Assembly (NCBI GenBank): GCA_016705325.1
Contig: JADIYJ010000003.1
Location: 186,001-250,000, forward strand
Length of the DNA stretch: 64,000 bases
Origin: Pseudomonadota bacterium
Lineage (GTDB): Bacteria > Pseudomonadota > Gammaproteobacteria > Steroidobacterales > Steroidobacteraceae
Reading direction: 5' to 3'
This document shows, piece by piece, positions 26,510 to 35,345 of the stretch (position 1 is its first letter; each line of letters starts with the position of its first letter). Below the pieces are notes generated by a model. It worked only from the letters and a program-made list of their open reading frames with translations. It made no database searches and was not told where the DNA came from. A program made the position numbers and the translations under genes.

Positions 26510-27793
26510 ATGGGTAAATTGAATCTTCGCAACCTCAAGATCGGGATTGTCGGCCTCGGTTACGTGGGCTTGCCGCTCGCCGTCGAGTTCGGCAAGCGAT
26601 TCGTGACCGTCGGCTTCGACATCAAGGCCGACCGCGTGGCCGAACTCGGCAGGGGTGTCGACAGCACGCGGGAATGCGACGCGCAGGAGCTGGCAGAAGC
26701 CGACAAGCTTGCGTACACGACCAGCCTCGACGACCTGAAGCCGTGTCGCGTCTTCATCGTCACCGTGCCGACGCCGATCGACGACTACAAGCGCCCGGAC
26801 CTGATGCCGCTCGAGAAAGCGAGCGAGTCAGTGGGCAAGGTGCTGAAGAAGGGCGACGTGGTCGTGTACGAGTCCACCGTCTACCCGGGCTGCACCGAAG
26901 AGGTCTGCGTCCCGATCCTGGAAAAGGTGTCGGGCCTGAAGTTCAACAAGGACTTCTTCGCCGGCTACAGCCCCGAGCGCATCAATCCGGGCGACAAGGA
27001 ACACCGCGTCACGACCATCCGCAAGGTCACGTCAGGATCCACACCCGAAGTGGCGGAGTTCGTGGACCAGCTGTACCGCACGATCGTGACGGTCGGCACG
27101 CACAAGGCCTCGAGCATCAAGGTGGCGGAGGCCGCCAAGGTGATCGAGAACACGCAGCGCGACGTCAACATCGCGCTGATCAACGAGCTGGCGCTGATCT
27201 TCAACCGCCTGGGCATCGACACCGAGGAGGTGCTGCTGGCCGCCGGCAGCAAGTGGAATTTCCTGCCGTTCCGCCCGGGTCTCGTCGGTGGACACTGCAT
27301 CGGCGTCGATCCGTACTACCTGACGCACAAGGCACAGGCGATCGGCTATCACCCTGAGATGATTCTGGCGGGCCGCCGCATCAACGACAACATGGGGATT
27401 TACGTCGCGCAGCAGGTGGCGCAGTTGATGATCCAGCGACAGATTCTGGTCAAGGGATCGCGCGTCCTTGTCATGGGCCTGACCTTCAAGGAAAACTGCC
27501 CGGATGTGCGCAACACCAAGATCCTGGACGTCGTGCAGGAACTGAAAAGGTACGGCTGCAACGTCGACGTGTTCGACCCCTGGGCCGACGCAGACGAGGC
27601 CGAGCGCGAATACAAATTGCGGCCGGTCAGGAAGATCAAGTCAGGCACGTACGACGCAGTCATCATGGGCGTGGCCCACCAGGAATTCCGCGACATGGGA
27701 ATCAAGAAGGTCCGGGCGCTGGGCAAGAAGAAGCACGTGCTCTACGACATCAAGTACGTGTTCAGGTCGGACGATGTGGACGGGCGACTCTAA
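26510..27793 (+). CDS. tviB: Nucleotide-sugar 6-dehydrogenase (TviB/WbpO type)
   Basis: This 427-residue UDP-sugar dehydrogenase has the N-terminal NAD fold (KIGIVGLGYVGLPLAVEFG), the central helix and the catalytic Cys263 in GGHCIGVDPYYLTHKA. The C-terminal UDP-binding domain shows GLTFKENCPDVRNTK. The residues around the cysteine resemble TviB/WbpO dehydrogenases, which oxidise UDP-GlcNAc or UDP-GalNAc to the 6-uronic acid. It is the likely first step for the diamino-uronic acid made by the wbp-like genes. Its stop overlaps the epimerase start. The exact hexosamine substrate is not decided by sequence. Confidence 0.9.
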   Translation: MGKLNLRNLKIGIVGLGYVGLPLAVEFGKRFVTVGFDIKADRVAELGRGVDSTRECDAQELAEADKLAYTTSLDDLKPCRVFIVTVPTPIDDYKRPDLMPLEKASESVGKVLKKGDVVVYESTVYPGCTEEVCVPILEKVSGLKFNKDFFAGYSPERINPGDKEHRVTTIRKVTSGSTPEVAEFVDQLYRTIVTVGTHKASSIKVAEAAKVIENTQRDVNIALINELALIFNRLGIDTEEVLLAAGSKWNFLPFRPGLVGGHCIGVDPYYLTHKAQAIGYHPEMILAGRRINDNMGIYVAQQVAQLMIQRQILVKGSRVLVMGLTFKENCPDVRNTKILDVVQELKRYGCNVDVFDPWADADEAEREYKLRPVRKIKSGTYDAVIMGVAHQEFRDMGIKKVRALGKKKHVLYDIKYVFRSDDVDGRL

Positions 27794-28803
27794 TGAAAAT
27801 CCTGGTCACCGGCGCTGCCGGCTTCATCGGCTACCACACCGCGAAGATCATGCTCGATCGCGGTGATGAGGTGGTCGGCCTCGACAACCTGAACGACTAC
27901 TACGACGTACGGCTCAAGCTCGCGCGTCTGGACCAGCTCAAGACGAGGCCGGGCTTCAAGTTCGTCAAGCTCGACCTCGCGGACCGCGGCGGGATGGCGG
28001 AACTGTTCGGCCGCGAGAAGTTCGACCGGGTGATCCACCTGGCTGCGCAGGCTGGCGTGCGCTATTCCATCGAGAACCCGCTCGCCTATGTCGAGAGCAA
28101 CGTGGTCGGCACGGCCAATGTGCTGGAAGGCTGCCGTCACAGCGGCGTCGAGCACCTCGTTTATGCGTCGACCAGCTCGGTCTATGGCGCCAACACGAAG
28201 ATGCCGTTCTCGGTCCACCAGAACGTCGATCATCCGCTGTCGTTCTACGCGGCGACCAAGAAGGCCAACGAGCTGATGGCGCACACCTATGCGCACCTGT
28301 ACTCGTTGCCGGTCACGGGGCTGCGGTTCTTCACGGTATACGGGCCCTGGGGCCGGCCCGACATGGCGCTGTTCCTGTTCACCAGGAACATCCTGGCCGG
28401 CAAGCCGATCGATGTCTTCAACTACGGCCATCATCGCCGGGACTTTACCTACGTGGATGACATCGCGCAGGGGGTCGTGCGCGCCTGCGACCGGGTCGCG
28501 ACCGGCAATCCCGACTGGAACAGTGACGCCCCGGATCCTGCGTCGAGCAAGGCACCGTACCGGCTGTACAACATCGGCAACAACGAGCCGGTCGAACTCC
28601 TCACGTACATCCGTACGCTCGAGGAGTGCCTTGGGAAAAAGGCCGAGATGAACCTGCTGCCGCTGCAGGCCGGCGACGTACCGGACACCTGGGCCAACAT
28701 CGACGAGCTGACGCGGGACGTCGGCTACACCCCGGCCACGCCGGTGTCCGTCGGTATCCGCAATTTCGTGGACTGGTACCTTGCGTACTACAGCAACCGC
28801 TAG
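27793..28803 (+). CDS. UDP-uronate 4-epimerase (GalE/TviC superfamily)
   Basis: This 336-residue extended short-chain dehydrogenase has NAD motif TGAAGFIGYH at the start, the Ser of YASTSSVYG, and Tyr152-x3-Lys156 in SFYAATKKAN. LRFFTVYGPWGRPDMALFLF and FNYGHHRRDFTYVDDIAQGV are typical of UDP-glucuronate 4-epimerases. It overlaps the dehydrogenase gene (TAATG), so its substrate is probably that enzyme's product. This points to a galacto-configured uronic acid as one component, which is inference. Confidence 0.88.
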   Translation: MKILVTGAAGFIGYHTAKIMLDRGDEVVGLDNLNDYYDVRLKLARLDQLKTRPGFKFVKLDLADRGGMAELFGREKFDRVIHLAAQAGVRYSIENPLAYVESNVVGTANVLEGCRHSGVEHLVYASTSSVYGANTKMPFSVHQNVDHPLSFYAATKKANELMAHTYAHLYSLPVTGLRFFTVYGPWGRPDMALFLFTRNILAGKPIDVFNYGHHRRDFTYVDDIAQGVVRACDRVATGNPDWNSDAPDPASSKAPYRLYNIGNNEPVELLTYIRTLEECLGKKAEMNLLPLQAGDVPDTWANIDELTRDVGYTPATPVSVGIRNFVDWYLAYYSNR

Positions 28804-28870
28804 GCGCCCACGCTGACAGTCAACTTCACGCTCGGATACACTACCGCGACCCAGTGAAGTTGGAGTTGGA

Positions 28871-29929
28871 GTGAAGGCTAAGAATCCCATCCAGGACCGG
28901 CCGATCCGCATCGCCGTCGTCGGCTGCGGCAGGATCGCCGCGAATCACATCGCGGCCATTGCCAAGCACGCCGGCAGAATCGAGCTGGCCGCGGTGTGTG
29001 ACAACAACCCCAAGGCGCTGGAAGCGGCGGTTGCAAAGACCGGTGTCAAGGGTTACTCGGGCCTGTCGGAACTCCTGGCTGCCGCAAGCACGGACGTGGT
29101 AGCGCTCTGCACTCCGAGCGGGCTTCATTCCGGCCAGGCCGTCCAGTGTGCGCAGGCCGGTGTTCACGTGATGACCGAGAAGCCGATGGCGACCCGGTGG
29201 GCGGACGGCATTGCGATGGTCGATGAGTGCGATCGGGCGGGTGTCCGGCTCTTCGTCGTCAAGCAAAACCGACGCAACGCGACGCTTCAGCTGGTGAAGA
29301 AGGCAATTGATCGTGGCCGCTTCGGCCGGATCTATATGGCCACGATCAACGTCTTCTGGGCCCGGCCGCAGTCCTACTATGACAGTGCGAAATGGCGCGG
29401 CACGTGGGAGTTCGACGGCGGTGCGCTGATGAACCAGGCCAGTCACTATGTCGACCTCATCGACTGGCTGATCGGTCCAGTCGAAAGCGTCCAGGCCTAT
29501 GTCGGCACCCTCGCCCGGAACATCCAGGTTGAAGATACGGCCACGGTCGGGATCCGTTGGCGCTCCGGCGCACTGGGGTCGATCAACGTCACGATGCTCG
29601 CGTACCCCAGGAATCTCGAGGGCTCCATCACCATCCTTGGTGAGCGCGGGACCGTGAAGGTGGGCGGCGTGGCCGTGAACCAGATCGAGCACTGGGAGTT
29701 CGCCGACAGTGATCCGGACGACGAGCAGGTGAAAACCGCCAGCTACGAGACGACCTCCGTCTACGGCTTCGGTCATCCGCTGTATTACGACAACGTGATA
29801 CGCACGTTGCGCGGGGAAGCCGAGCCGGAGACCGATGGCCGGGAAGGTCTGCGTTCGCTCGAGGTCCTGATCGCCAGCTATCTCTCCGCGCGCGACCAGC
29901 GTCGCGTCGCACTGCCGCTGCAGTACTGA
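28871..29929 (+). CDS. wbpB: UDP-GlcNAcA 3-dehydrogenase (WbpB type, Gfo/Idh/MocA), copy 1
   Basis: This 352-residue Gfo/Idh/MocA oxidoreductase has the NAD-binding start IRIAVVGCGRIAANHIAAI. The catalytic-lysine region MTEKPMATRWADG and LFVVKQNRRNATLQLVKKAI are the WbpB hallmarks. It oxidises C3 of UDP-GlcNAcA before transamination. The start is GTG 28871 behind a GGAG. It is followed after two bases by the WbpD-type acetyltransferase. A second 352-residue paralogue lies at 46980, with the same VVKQNR core but different surroundings. Confidence 0.9.
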   Translation: MKAKNPIQDRPIRIAVVGCGRIAANHIAAIAKHAGRIELAAVCDNNPKALEAAVAKTGVKGYSGLSELLAAASTDVVALCTPSGLHSGQAVQCAQAGVHVMTEKPMATRWADGIAMVDECDRAGVRLFVVKQNRRNATLQLVKKAIDRGRFGRIYMATINVFWARPQSYYDSAKWRGTWEFDGGALMNQASHYVDLIDWLIGPVESVQAYVGTLARNIQVEDTATVGIRWRSGALGSINVTMLAYPRNLEGSITILGERGTVKVGGVAVNQIEHWEFADSDPDDEQVKTASYETTSVYGFGHPLYYDNVIRTLRGEAEPETDGREGLRSLEVLIASYLSARDQRRVALPLQY

Positions 29930-29931
29930 CG

Positions 29932-30516
29932 ATGAGCGCAGCCACCGTCCACCCGAGCGCGATCGTCGACCAGGGTGCCGCCATCGGTGCAGGGACTCGC
30001 GTCTGGCACTGGGTGCACATCTGTGGTGGCGCAGTTGTCGGGCGCAACTGTTCGCTTGGGCAGAATGTGTTCGTCGGCAATCGTGTTCGCATCGGCGACA
30101 ACGTCAAGGTGCAGAACAACGTTTCGATCTATGACAACGTGACCGTGGAGGACGACGTCTTCTGTGGCCCGAGCATGGTCTTCACCAACGTGTACAACCC
30201 CCGTTCGGCGGTCTCGCGCAAGGACGAGTACCGCGATACGGTGGTCCGTCGCGGAGCGACTCTCGGCGCCAACTGTACGATCGTCTGCGGCGTCGAAATC
30301 GGCCAGCACGCCTTCGTCGGGGCCGGGGCCGTCGTCAACCGCGACGTTCCGGCGTTTGCGCTGACGGTCGGAGTGCCGGCGCGGCACATTGGATGGATGA
30401 GTCGTTTCGGCGAGAGGTTGCCGCTCGGGACGAAGGGCGATGGCACAGCGGTATGCGCTCATACGGGTGATCGGTACGTACTGACGGACGGCGTGCTGCG
30501 GCTGGATCCCGGCTGA
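29932..30516 (+). CDS. wbpD: UDP-GlcNAc3NA N-acetyltransferase (WbpD type)
   Basis: This 194-residue left-handed beta-helix acetyltransferase is built of hexapeptide repeats (VWHWVHICGGAVVGRNCSLG, FVGNRVRIGDNVKVQNNVSI, VGAGAVV). The insertion MVFTNVYNPRSAVSRKDEYR holds the loop typical of WbpD. It acetylates the 3-amino group made by WbpE. It follows the WbpB-type gene closely, so B and D are cotranscribed while the E gene sits before dnaQ. Confidence 0.9.
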   Translation: MSAATVHPSAIVDQGAAIGAGTRVWHWVHICGGAVVGRNCSLGQNVFVGNRVRIGDNVKVQNNVSIYDNVTVEDDVFCGPSMVFTNVYNPRSAVSRKDEYRDTVVRRGATLGANCTIVCGVEIGQHAFVGAGAVVNRDVPAFALTVGVPARHIGWMSRFGERLPLGTKGDGTAVCAHTGDRYVLTDGVLRLDPG

Positions 30517-30550
30517 GGCGCCGGACCTGAAACGGCAGGAGCCCCAGGCC

Positions 30551-32191
30551 TTGACTCGCAACACATTACCCCCATGGCAAGCCCTCGAGGCGCACGCCGC
30601 CCAGCTCGCCAGCCGCCACCTGCGCGACCTGTTCGCTGCCGACGGCGCCGGACGCTTCGACGCCATGAGCGTGCAGGCGCTCGACCTGCTGTACGATTAT
30701 TCGCGGCAGCGCGTCACCCGCGAGACGCTGGGTCTGCTGCAATCGCTGGCGCAGGCCTGCGAACTGCCGGCACGGATCGCAGCGCTGTTCGCTGGCGATG
30801 CCGTCAACAACACCGAAGGGCGAGCGGCCATGCACATGGCGCTGCGCAACCGCTCGGACCGTCCGATGCAGGCGGGCGGGCAGGACGTCATGCCGGAAGT
30901 GCGCGCGCAGCTCGCAAAGATGCGCGAGTTCGTCACCGGCGTGCACCAGGGGCGCATCCTCGGCTATACCGGCGCGCGTTTTACCGACGTCGTCAACATC
31001 GGGATCGGCGGTTCCGATCTCGGCATCGTGATGGCAACGGAAGCGCTGGCCCGCTTCCGCAACAAGGGCATCCGTCTGCATTGCGTGTCGAACGTCGATG
31101 GCGTCGAACTCGCCGACGCGCTGGAAAAGATCAATCCGGCGACCACCCTGTTCGTCATCTGCTCGAAGACCTTTACGACGCAGGAGACGCTCGCCAACGC
31201 CAACGCGGCGCGCGAGTGGCTGCTTGGCGAGCTGGGTGAGAAGGCAATCGGGCACCACTTCGTCGCCGTGTCGACCAACCATCAGGCGTTGGACGCATTC
31301 GGTATCGCGCCCGAGTCGCGCTTCACCATGTGGGACTGGGTCGGCGGGCGCTATTCGCTCTGGTCCACAGTCGGTCTCTCGATCGCGCTCTCACTGGGCA
31401 TGGACCCGTTCGAGCTGGTGCTCGCCGGCGGTCACGAGATGGACGAGCATTTCCGCACGGCGCCACTCGAACGCAATCTTCCGGTGCTGATGGGATTGCT
31501 CGGGGTCTGGAACATCGACTTCCTCGGCCTCGATTCGCTCGCGGTGCTCCCGTACGACCGGCGCCTGCATCGCTTCCCCGCCTACCTGCAGCAGCTCGAG
31601 ATGGAGTCAAACGGCAAGAGCGTCACCCGTGACGGCACGCCGGTCGGATACAAGACGGGCAATGTCGTGTGGGGTGAGCCTGGCAACAATGCCCAGCATT
31701 CGTTCTTCCAGTTGCTGCATCAGGGCACGGCGCGGGTCGCGCTGGATTTTATCGCACCGGTCAATGGTTCGAGCCGGTTCCTCGCACACCAGGACCTGGC
31801 GCTGGCAAATTGCTTCGCACAGTCCGAGGCCTTTGCGTTTGGCCAGACGGCGGAGCAGGTCAGGAACGATCTGCAGGCCAAGGGAGCCCCCGTTGCCGAG
31901 ATCGAGCGGCTCGTCCCGCACAAGGTGCATGCCGGTGATCGTCCTAGCAGCTTGATCCTGGTGCCGCGGCTCGGGCCACGAGCGGTCGGCAAGCTGATCG
32001 CCTGGTACGAGCACAAGGTGTTCGTGCAGTCGGTGATCTGGGACGTCAACCCGTTCGACCAGTGGGGCGTCGAACTCGGCAAGAAACTGGCGACTTCGAT
32101 GACCGAACCCGTGCGCACGGGACTCGCACCCGATGGCCCTGCGCACCTGCAGAAGCTCCTCGCGCAGGTACAGCGCTGGCGCGGCGACTGA
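30551..32191 (+). CDS. pgi: Glucose-6-phosphate isomerase
   Basis: This 546-residue enzyme interconverts glucose-6-phosphate and fructose-6-phosphate. Signatures are VVNIGIGGSDLGIVMATEAL, FTMWDWVGGRYSLWSTVG and the C-terminal PROSITE-like segment ending FDQWGVELGKKL. Length is near the E. coli 549. The start codon is TTG at 30551, preceded by CAGGAG. Within the locus it supplies fructose-6-phosphate for UDP-HexNAc precursors, a common companion of polysaccharide genes. Confidence 0.97.
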   Translation: MTRNTLPPWQALEAHAAQLASRHLRDLFAADGAGRFDAMSVQALDLLYDYSRQRVTRETLGLLQSLAQACELPARIAALFAGDAVNNTEGRAAMHMALRNRSDRPMQAGGQDVMPEVRAQLAKMREFVTGVHQGRILGYTGARFTDVVNIGIGGSDLGIVMATEALARFRNKGIRLHCVSNVDGVELADALEKINPATTLFVICSKTFTTQETLANANAAREWLLGELGEKAIGHHFVAVSTNHQALDAFGIAPESRFTMWDWVGGRYSLWSTVGLSIALSLGMDPFELVLAGGHEMDEHFRTAPLERNLPVLMGLLGVWNIDFLGLDSLAVLPYDRRLHRFPAYLQQLEMESNGKSVTRDGTPVGYKTGNVVWGEPGNNAQHSFFQLLHQGTARVALDFIAPVNGSSRFLAHQDLALANCFAQSEAFAFGQTAEQVRNDLQAKGAPVAEIERLVPHKVHAGDRPSSLILVPRLGPRAVGKLIAWYEHKVFVQSVIWDVNPFDQWGVELGKKLATSMTEPVRTGLAPDGPAHLQKLLAQVQRWRGD

Positions 32192-32212
32192 GCGGCCCAG
32201 TAACATGGCGGG

Positions 32213-33804
32213 ATGCGCTTGCACCCGTCTCGTGTCGATCCGACCTTCTTGCCCTTCCTGGCCTCCTGGCCTTCCTGGCCTTCCTGGGTTTCCTCGTTCC
32301 AGGGTCCTCTGCATCGGCGGGTGAACCCTGGATTGCACCTGGCAATACGCAGGTGCGGCACGATGTCCAACTGCTCGTCGACTCCGGGGTGATCGACCTG
32401 CCCGTGTCGGCGTGGCCGATTGCCGCGTCGGACCTCGCGAATGCACTCGGCAGGATTTCCGAGGCAACTTCCCGCACTCCCGGCCTGGCGGGAGAGGGCG
32501 GGGGTCAGGGCTCCGCGAATTCCAAGCCCCTCACCGCCGCCCAGCTCGCCGCTGTCGCGCGCCTGCGTTCCCTGGCAAGCGAAGGCAACGCCACCCTCGG
32601 CGTAGAAGTGGGCGCGGCCGCACGACCGACTCAATTGCGCACGTTCGCCGACACGCCGCGCGAGGAGGGCGAGGTCAGCCTCTACGCAGCCAGCTTTGTC
32701 GGCGCACGATTCGGCGGGCGACTGCAGGTGACCGGGGCCATCGACCCGGACGACGATCGGCCAGGCCGCCTGGACGGCTCGTACGTGGCCGGTAAGTTCG
32801 GCAACTGGATCTTCACGCTGGGGCAGCAGGATCGCTGGTGGGGTTCGGGCTGGGAAGGCAGCCTGATCATGTCGAACAACGCCCGGCCCGTACCGGAGAT
32901 CTCGTTCGACCGCGCAGTCTCCGAACCCTTCGAGACCAAGTGGCTGAGCTGGATCGGACCCTGGCGGTTCACGACGTTCTTTGGCCAGATGGAAGGTACG
33001 CGCGACGATTACGCACACCCCATGTTCTGGGGCATGCGGGTTTCGGCGCGACCGCTCGATGGGCTGGAGATCAGTCTGGAACGCGCAGCACAGCTTTGCG
33101 GCGAAGGCCGTTCCTGCACCTGGGACGATTTCTGGAACATGTTCTCCGGCAACGACAACGCGGGCGAGAACGTCGATGCGGAAGACGAGCCGGGTAACCA
33201 GCTCGCGAGTTGGGATATTCGTTGGGCGTCGCCGATTGGTGAATGGAACTACGCGCTATACAACCAGCACACGGGCGAGTCGATCGACAACAAGATTCCG
33301 CGACCCTATCGCAGCATGGATCTGGTTGGCCTGGAAACGTGGGGTGCAGGATCCGATGGTGGCGGCTCGTGGCGCGCGGGCATCGAATGGTCGAACACAC
33401 GCTGTGGCGGCACCGAGAACGGGCAGAAGCTCTGGGACTGCGCGTACAACAACGGGATATTCACCGACGGGTATCGCTACTACGGGCGGGTGATGGGTCA
33501 TTCGATGGACGGTGACGGCGACATGTATTCGGCGCGATACATCAGGGTCGACAGCGAGGCCGATACCCTCACGGTCGTTGCGCGCTACTCCAGGATCAAT
33601 CAGAACAAAATCGAGCCTGACACCCTCAATTCGGTCGCCCAGGGTGCGGAAGACTGGATTAGCCTCGACCTGAGCTATCGCCACCTCCTGCGGTCAGGTT
33701 GGTTGGAAGGCGGCGTCGGTGTCGACAGCCAGGACCGGAAATGGAATGGCGAGGACGCGGTCCTGCCGCGCGCCTACGTCACCTGGAATTACGCGCTCCG
33801 TTGA
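32213..33804 (+). CDS. Wzi-family capsule assembly protein 1, frameshifted in the signal peptide
   Basis: The mature part (about 500 residues) is a Wzi/OmpL-type outer-membrane beta barrel: GEPWIAPGNTQVRHDVQLLV, QQDRWWGSGWEGSLIMSNNA, then repeated beta strands to YVTWNYALR. Such proteins hold capsular polysaccharide at the surface. The frame of the mature part has no good start codon upstream. ATG 32213 is in another frame, and adding one T at about 32263, inside a CCTTCCTGG repeat, joins it to give a signal peptide of repeated LAF units ending in SASA. As it stands the gene needs frame correction, so it is off, phase-variable or mis-sequenced. Confidence 0.8.
32251..32290. repeat. CCTTCCTGG repeat inside the Wzi1 signal-peptide region
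   Basis: Four tandem units of CCTTCCTGG, the second lacking one T, lie in the predicted signal-peptide coding region. The reverse complement is AGGAAGGCC, the same 9-bp family as the intergenic arrays. Confidence 0.85.
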
Positions 33805-33812
33805 GGCCTACG

Positions 33813-35294
33813 GTGAATTTGTATCGTGTAACGGCGCCAGTTCCTGCGCTGCTGGCGCTGACCTGCATGCTGCTGTTCGCGACAGCGACGCAAGCGGAGC
33901 CGTGGGTCGGCGCCGGCGATATGGCTTTGCGCCACGACCTGCAGCAACTGGCCGATGCGGGTGTGCTGCACGCTCCAACAATGAGCTGGCCGTTGCCCTG
34001 GTCGGACATCAAGCAAGACATCGGTGCTGCGGATTCGTCGCAGCTCAGTCCGCGATTGCAGTCAGCCCTGGGTCGCGTGCAGCAGCGCGCAGCAGCGGAG
34101 ACCGTGACCGGCGACATTGATCTGCTGGTCGAAATCGCGGGCACGACAGATCCCTGGGCCCTGCGATCGTTCGAGGATTCCCCGCGCGAGGAAGGCGAAC
34201 TGACCGTCGCGGCCGACTGGGTGGGCAGGCGGTTTGCCTGGAAGCTCTCGGCCGGTCTGGCTGCCAGTCCCGACGACGGTCAGGAATTCCGCCCGGATGG
34301 GTCCTATGTCGCGATGAGCCTGGGCAACTGGAGCATCAGCGCAGGTTACCTCGACCGGTGGTGGGGGCCGGGCTGGGAAGGCAGCCTGATCCTGTCGAAC
34401 AACGCCAGGCCACTGCCATCGATCGGCATCGATCGCAACCAGGCAAAGCCGTTTACGTGGCCGGTGCTGCGCTGGCTCGGCCCCTGGCGGTTCAGCACTT
34501 TCATGGGGCAGTTCGAAGACGATCGCGACTACCCCGAGGCGCTGCTGTTCGGAATGCGTTTCGAGTCGCGTCCACTGCCCTCCCTGCAGATCGCGGCAAG
34601 TCGCAGCGCCCAGTGGTGCGGCGAGGGCCGCCCCTGCGACCTGAGCACCTTCGGCGACCTGCTGACGGGCAACGACAACGACCAGGCACTTGCCGACCAG
34701 CCTGGCAATCAGTTGGCGGGGTTCGACGTGCGCTGGTCCTGGCCGGGCGGGAGGGTGCCACTGGCGCTGTACGGGCAGGCCATTGGCGAGGACGAAGCGG
34801 GATTCATGCCCTCCAAGTACCTCGGCTTGTTCGGCGCCGAAGGGTGGGGTGAGTGGGGCAGCCTGTCCTGGCGGGCACATGCCGAATACGCCGATACCGC
34901 CTGTGATTTCCCGACCTCGCCACCGGAGTTCGGGTGTGCCTATACCAGCGGCATCTATACCAGCGGGTATCGCTATCGTGGCCGAGTCCTGGGGCACACC
35001 ATCGATGCGGACGGCGAATCCATGGGAGTTGGCCTGCTGCTGGTCGAGGCCTCGGGGAACCAGTGGAACCTGCTGGCCCGCAACGTCAAGTTGAACCGCG
35101 CCGGCATTGCCCTGGAGCATTCGCTGGCGGACGGCCCCGCGACCGTGGTCGACGTCACCCTGTCGCACGGGCGTACCGTGGCTTGGGGTAAGATCGACGT
35201 TTTACTGGGCTATGCCGACGTTTCGGGCGACAGCGCTGTCATCATGGAGAATGGCGCTCGGGCGTCCCTCACGTGGCGCTACGACCTCCGCTGA
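33813..35294 (+). CDS. Wzi-family capsule assembly protein 2
   Basis: This 493-residue paralogue of the preceding protein has an intact signal peptide (PALLALTCMLLFATATQA) and the same core motifs: AEPWVGAGDMALRHDLQQLA, GYLDRWWGPGWEGSLILSNN and a terminal ASLTWRYDLR. The start is GTG 33813, eight bases after the first copy ends. The two are diverged tandem duplicates. Because copy 1 appears frameshifted, this one may carry the surface-attachment role alone. Confidence 0.85.
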   Translation: MNLYRVTAPVPALLALTCMLLFATATQAEPWVGAGDMALRHDLQQLADAGVLHAPTMSWPLPWSDIKQDIGAADSSQLSPRLQSALGRVQQRAAAETVTGDIDLLVEIAGTTDPWALRSFEDSPREEGELTVAADWVGRRFAWKLSAGLAASPDDGQEFRPDGSYVAMSLGNWSISAGYLDRWWGPGWEGSLILSNNARPLPSIGIDRNQAKPFTWPVLRWLGPWRFSTFMGQFEDDRDYPEALLFGMRFESRPLPSLQIAASRSAQWCGEGRPCDLSTFGDLLTGNDNDQALADQPGNQLAGFDVRWSWPGGRVPLALYGQAIGEDEAGFMPSKYLGLFGAEGWGEWGSLSWRAHAEYADTACDFPTSPPEFGCAYTSGIYTSGYRYRGRVLGHTIDADGESMGVGLLLVEASGNQWNLLARNVKLNRAGIALEHSLADGPATVVDVTLSHGRTVAWGKIDVLLGYADVSGDSAVIMENGARASLTWRYDLR

Positions 35295-35345
35295 GCAACT
35301 GGCTGGCCGGCAAACCCGCAATTCTTGCGACGGGGCACTGATTGA

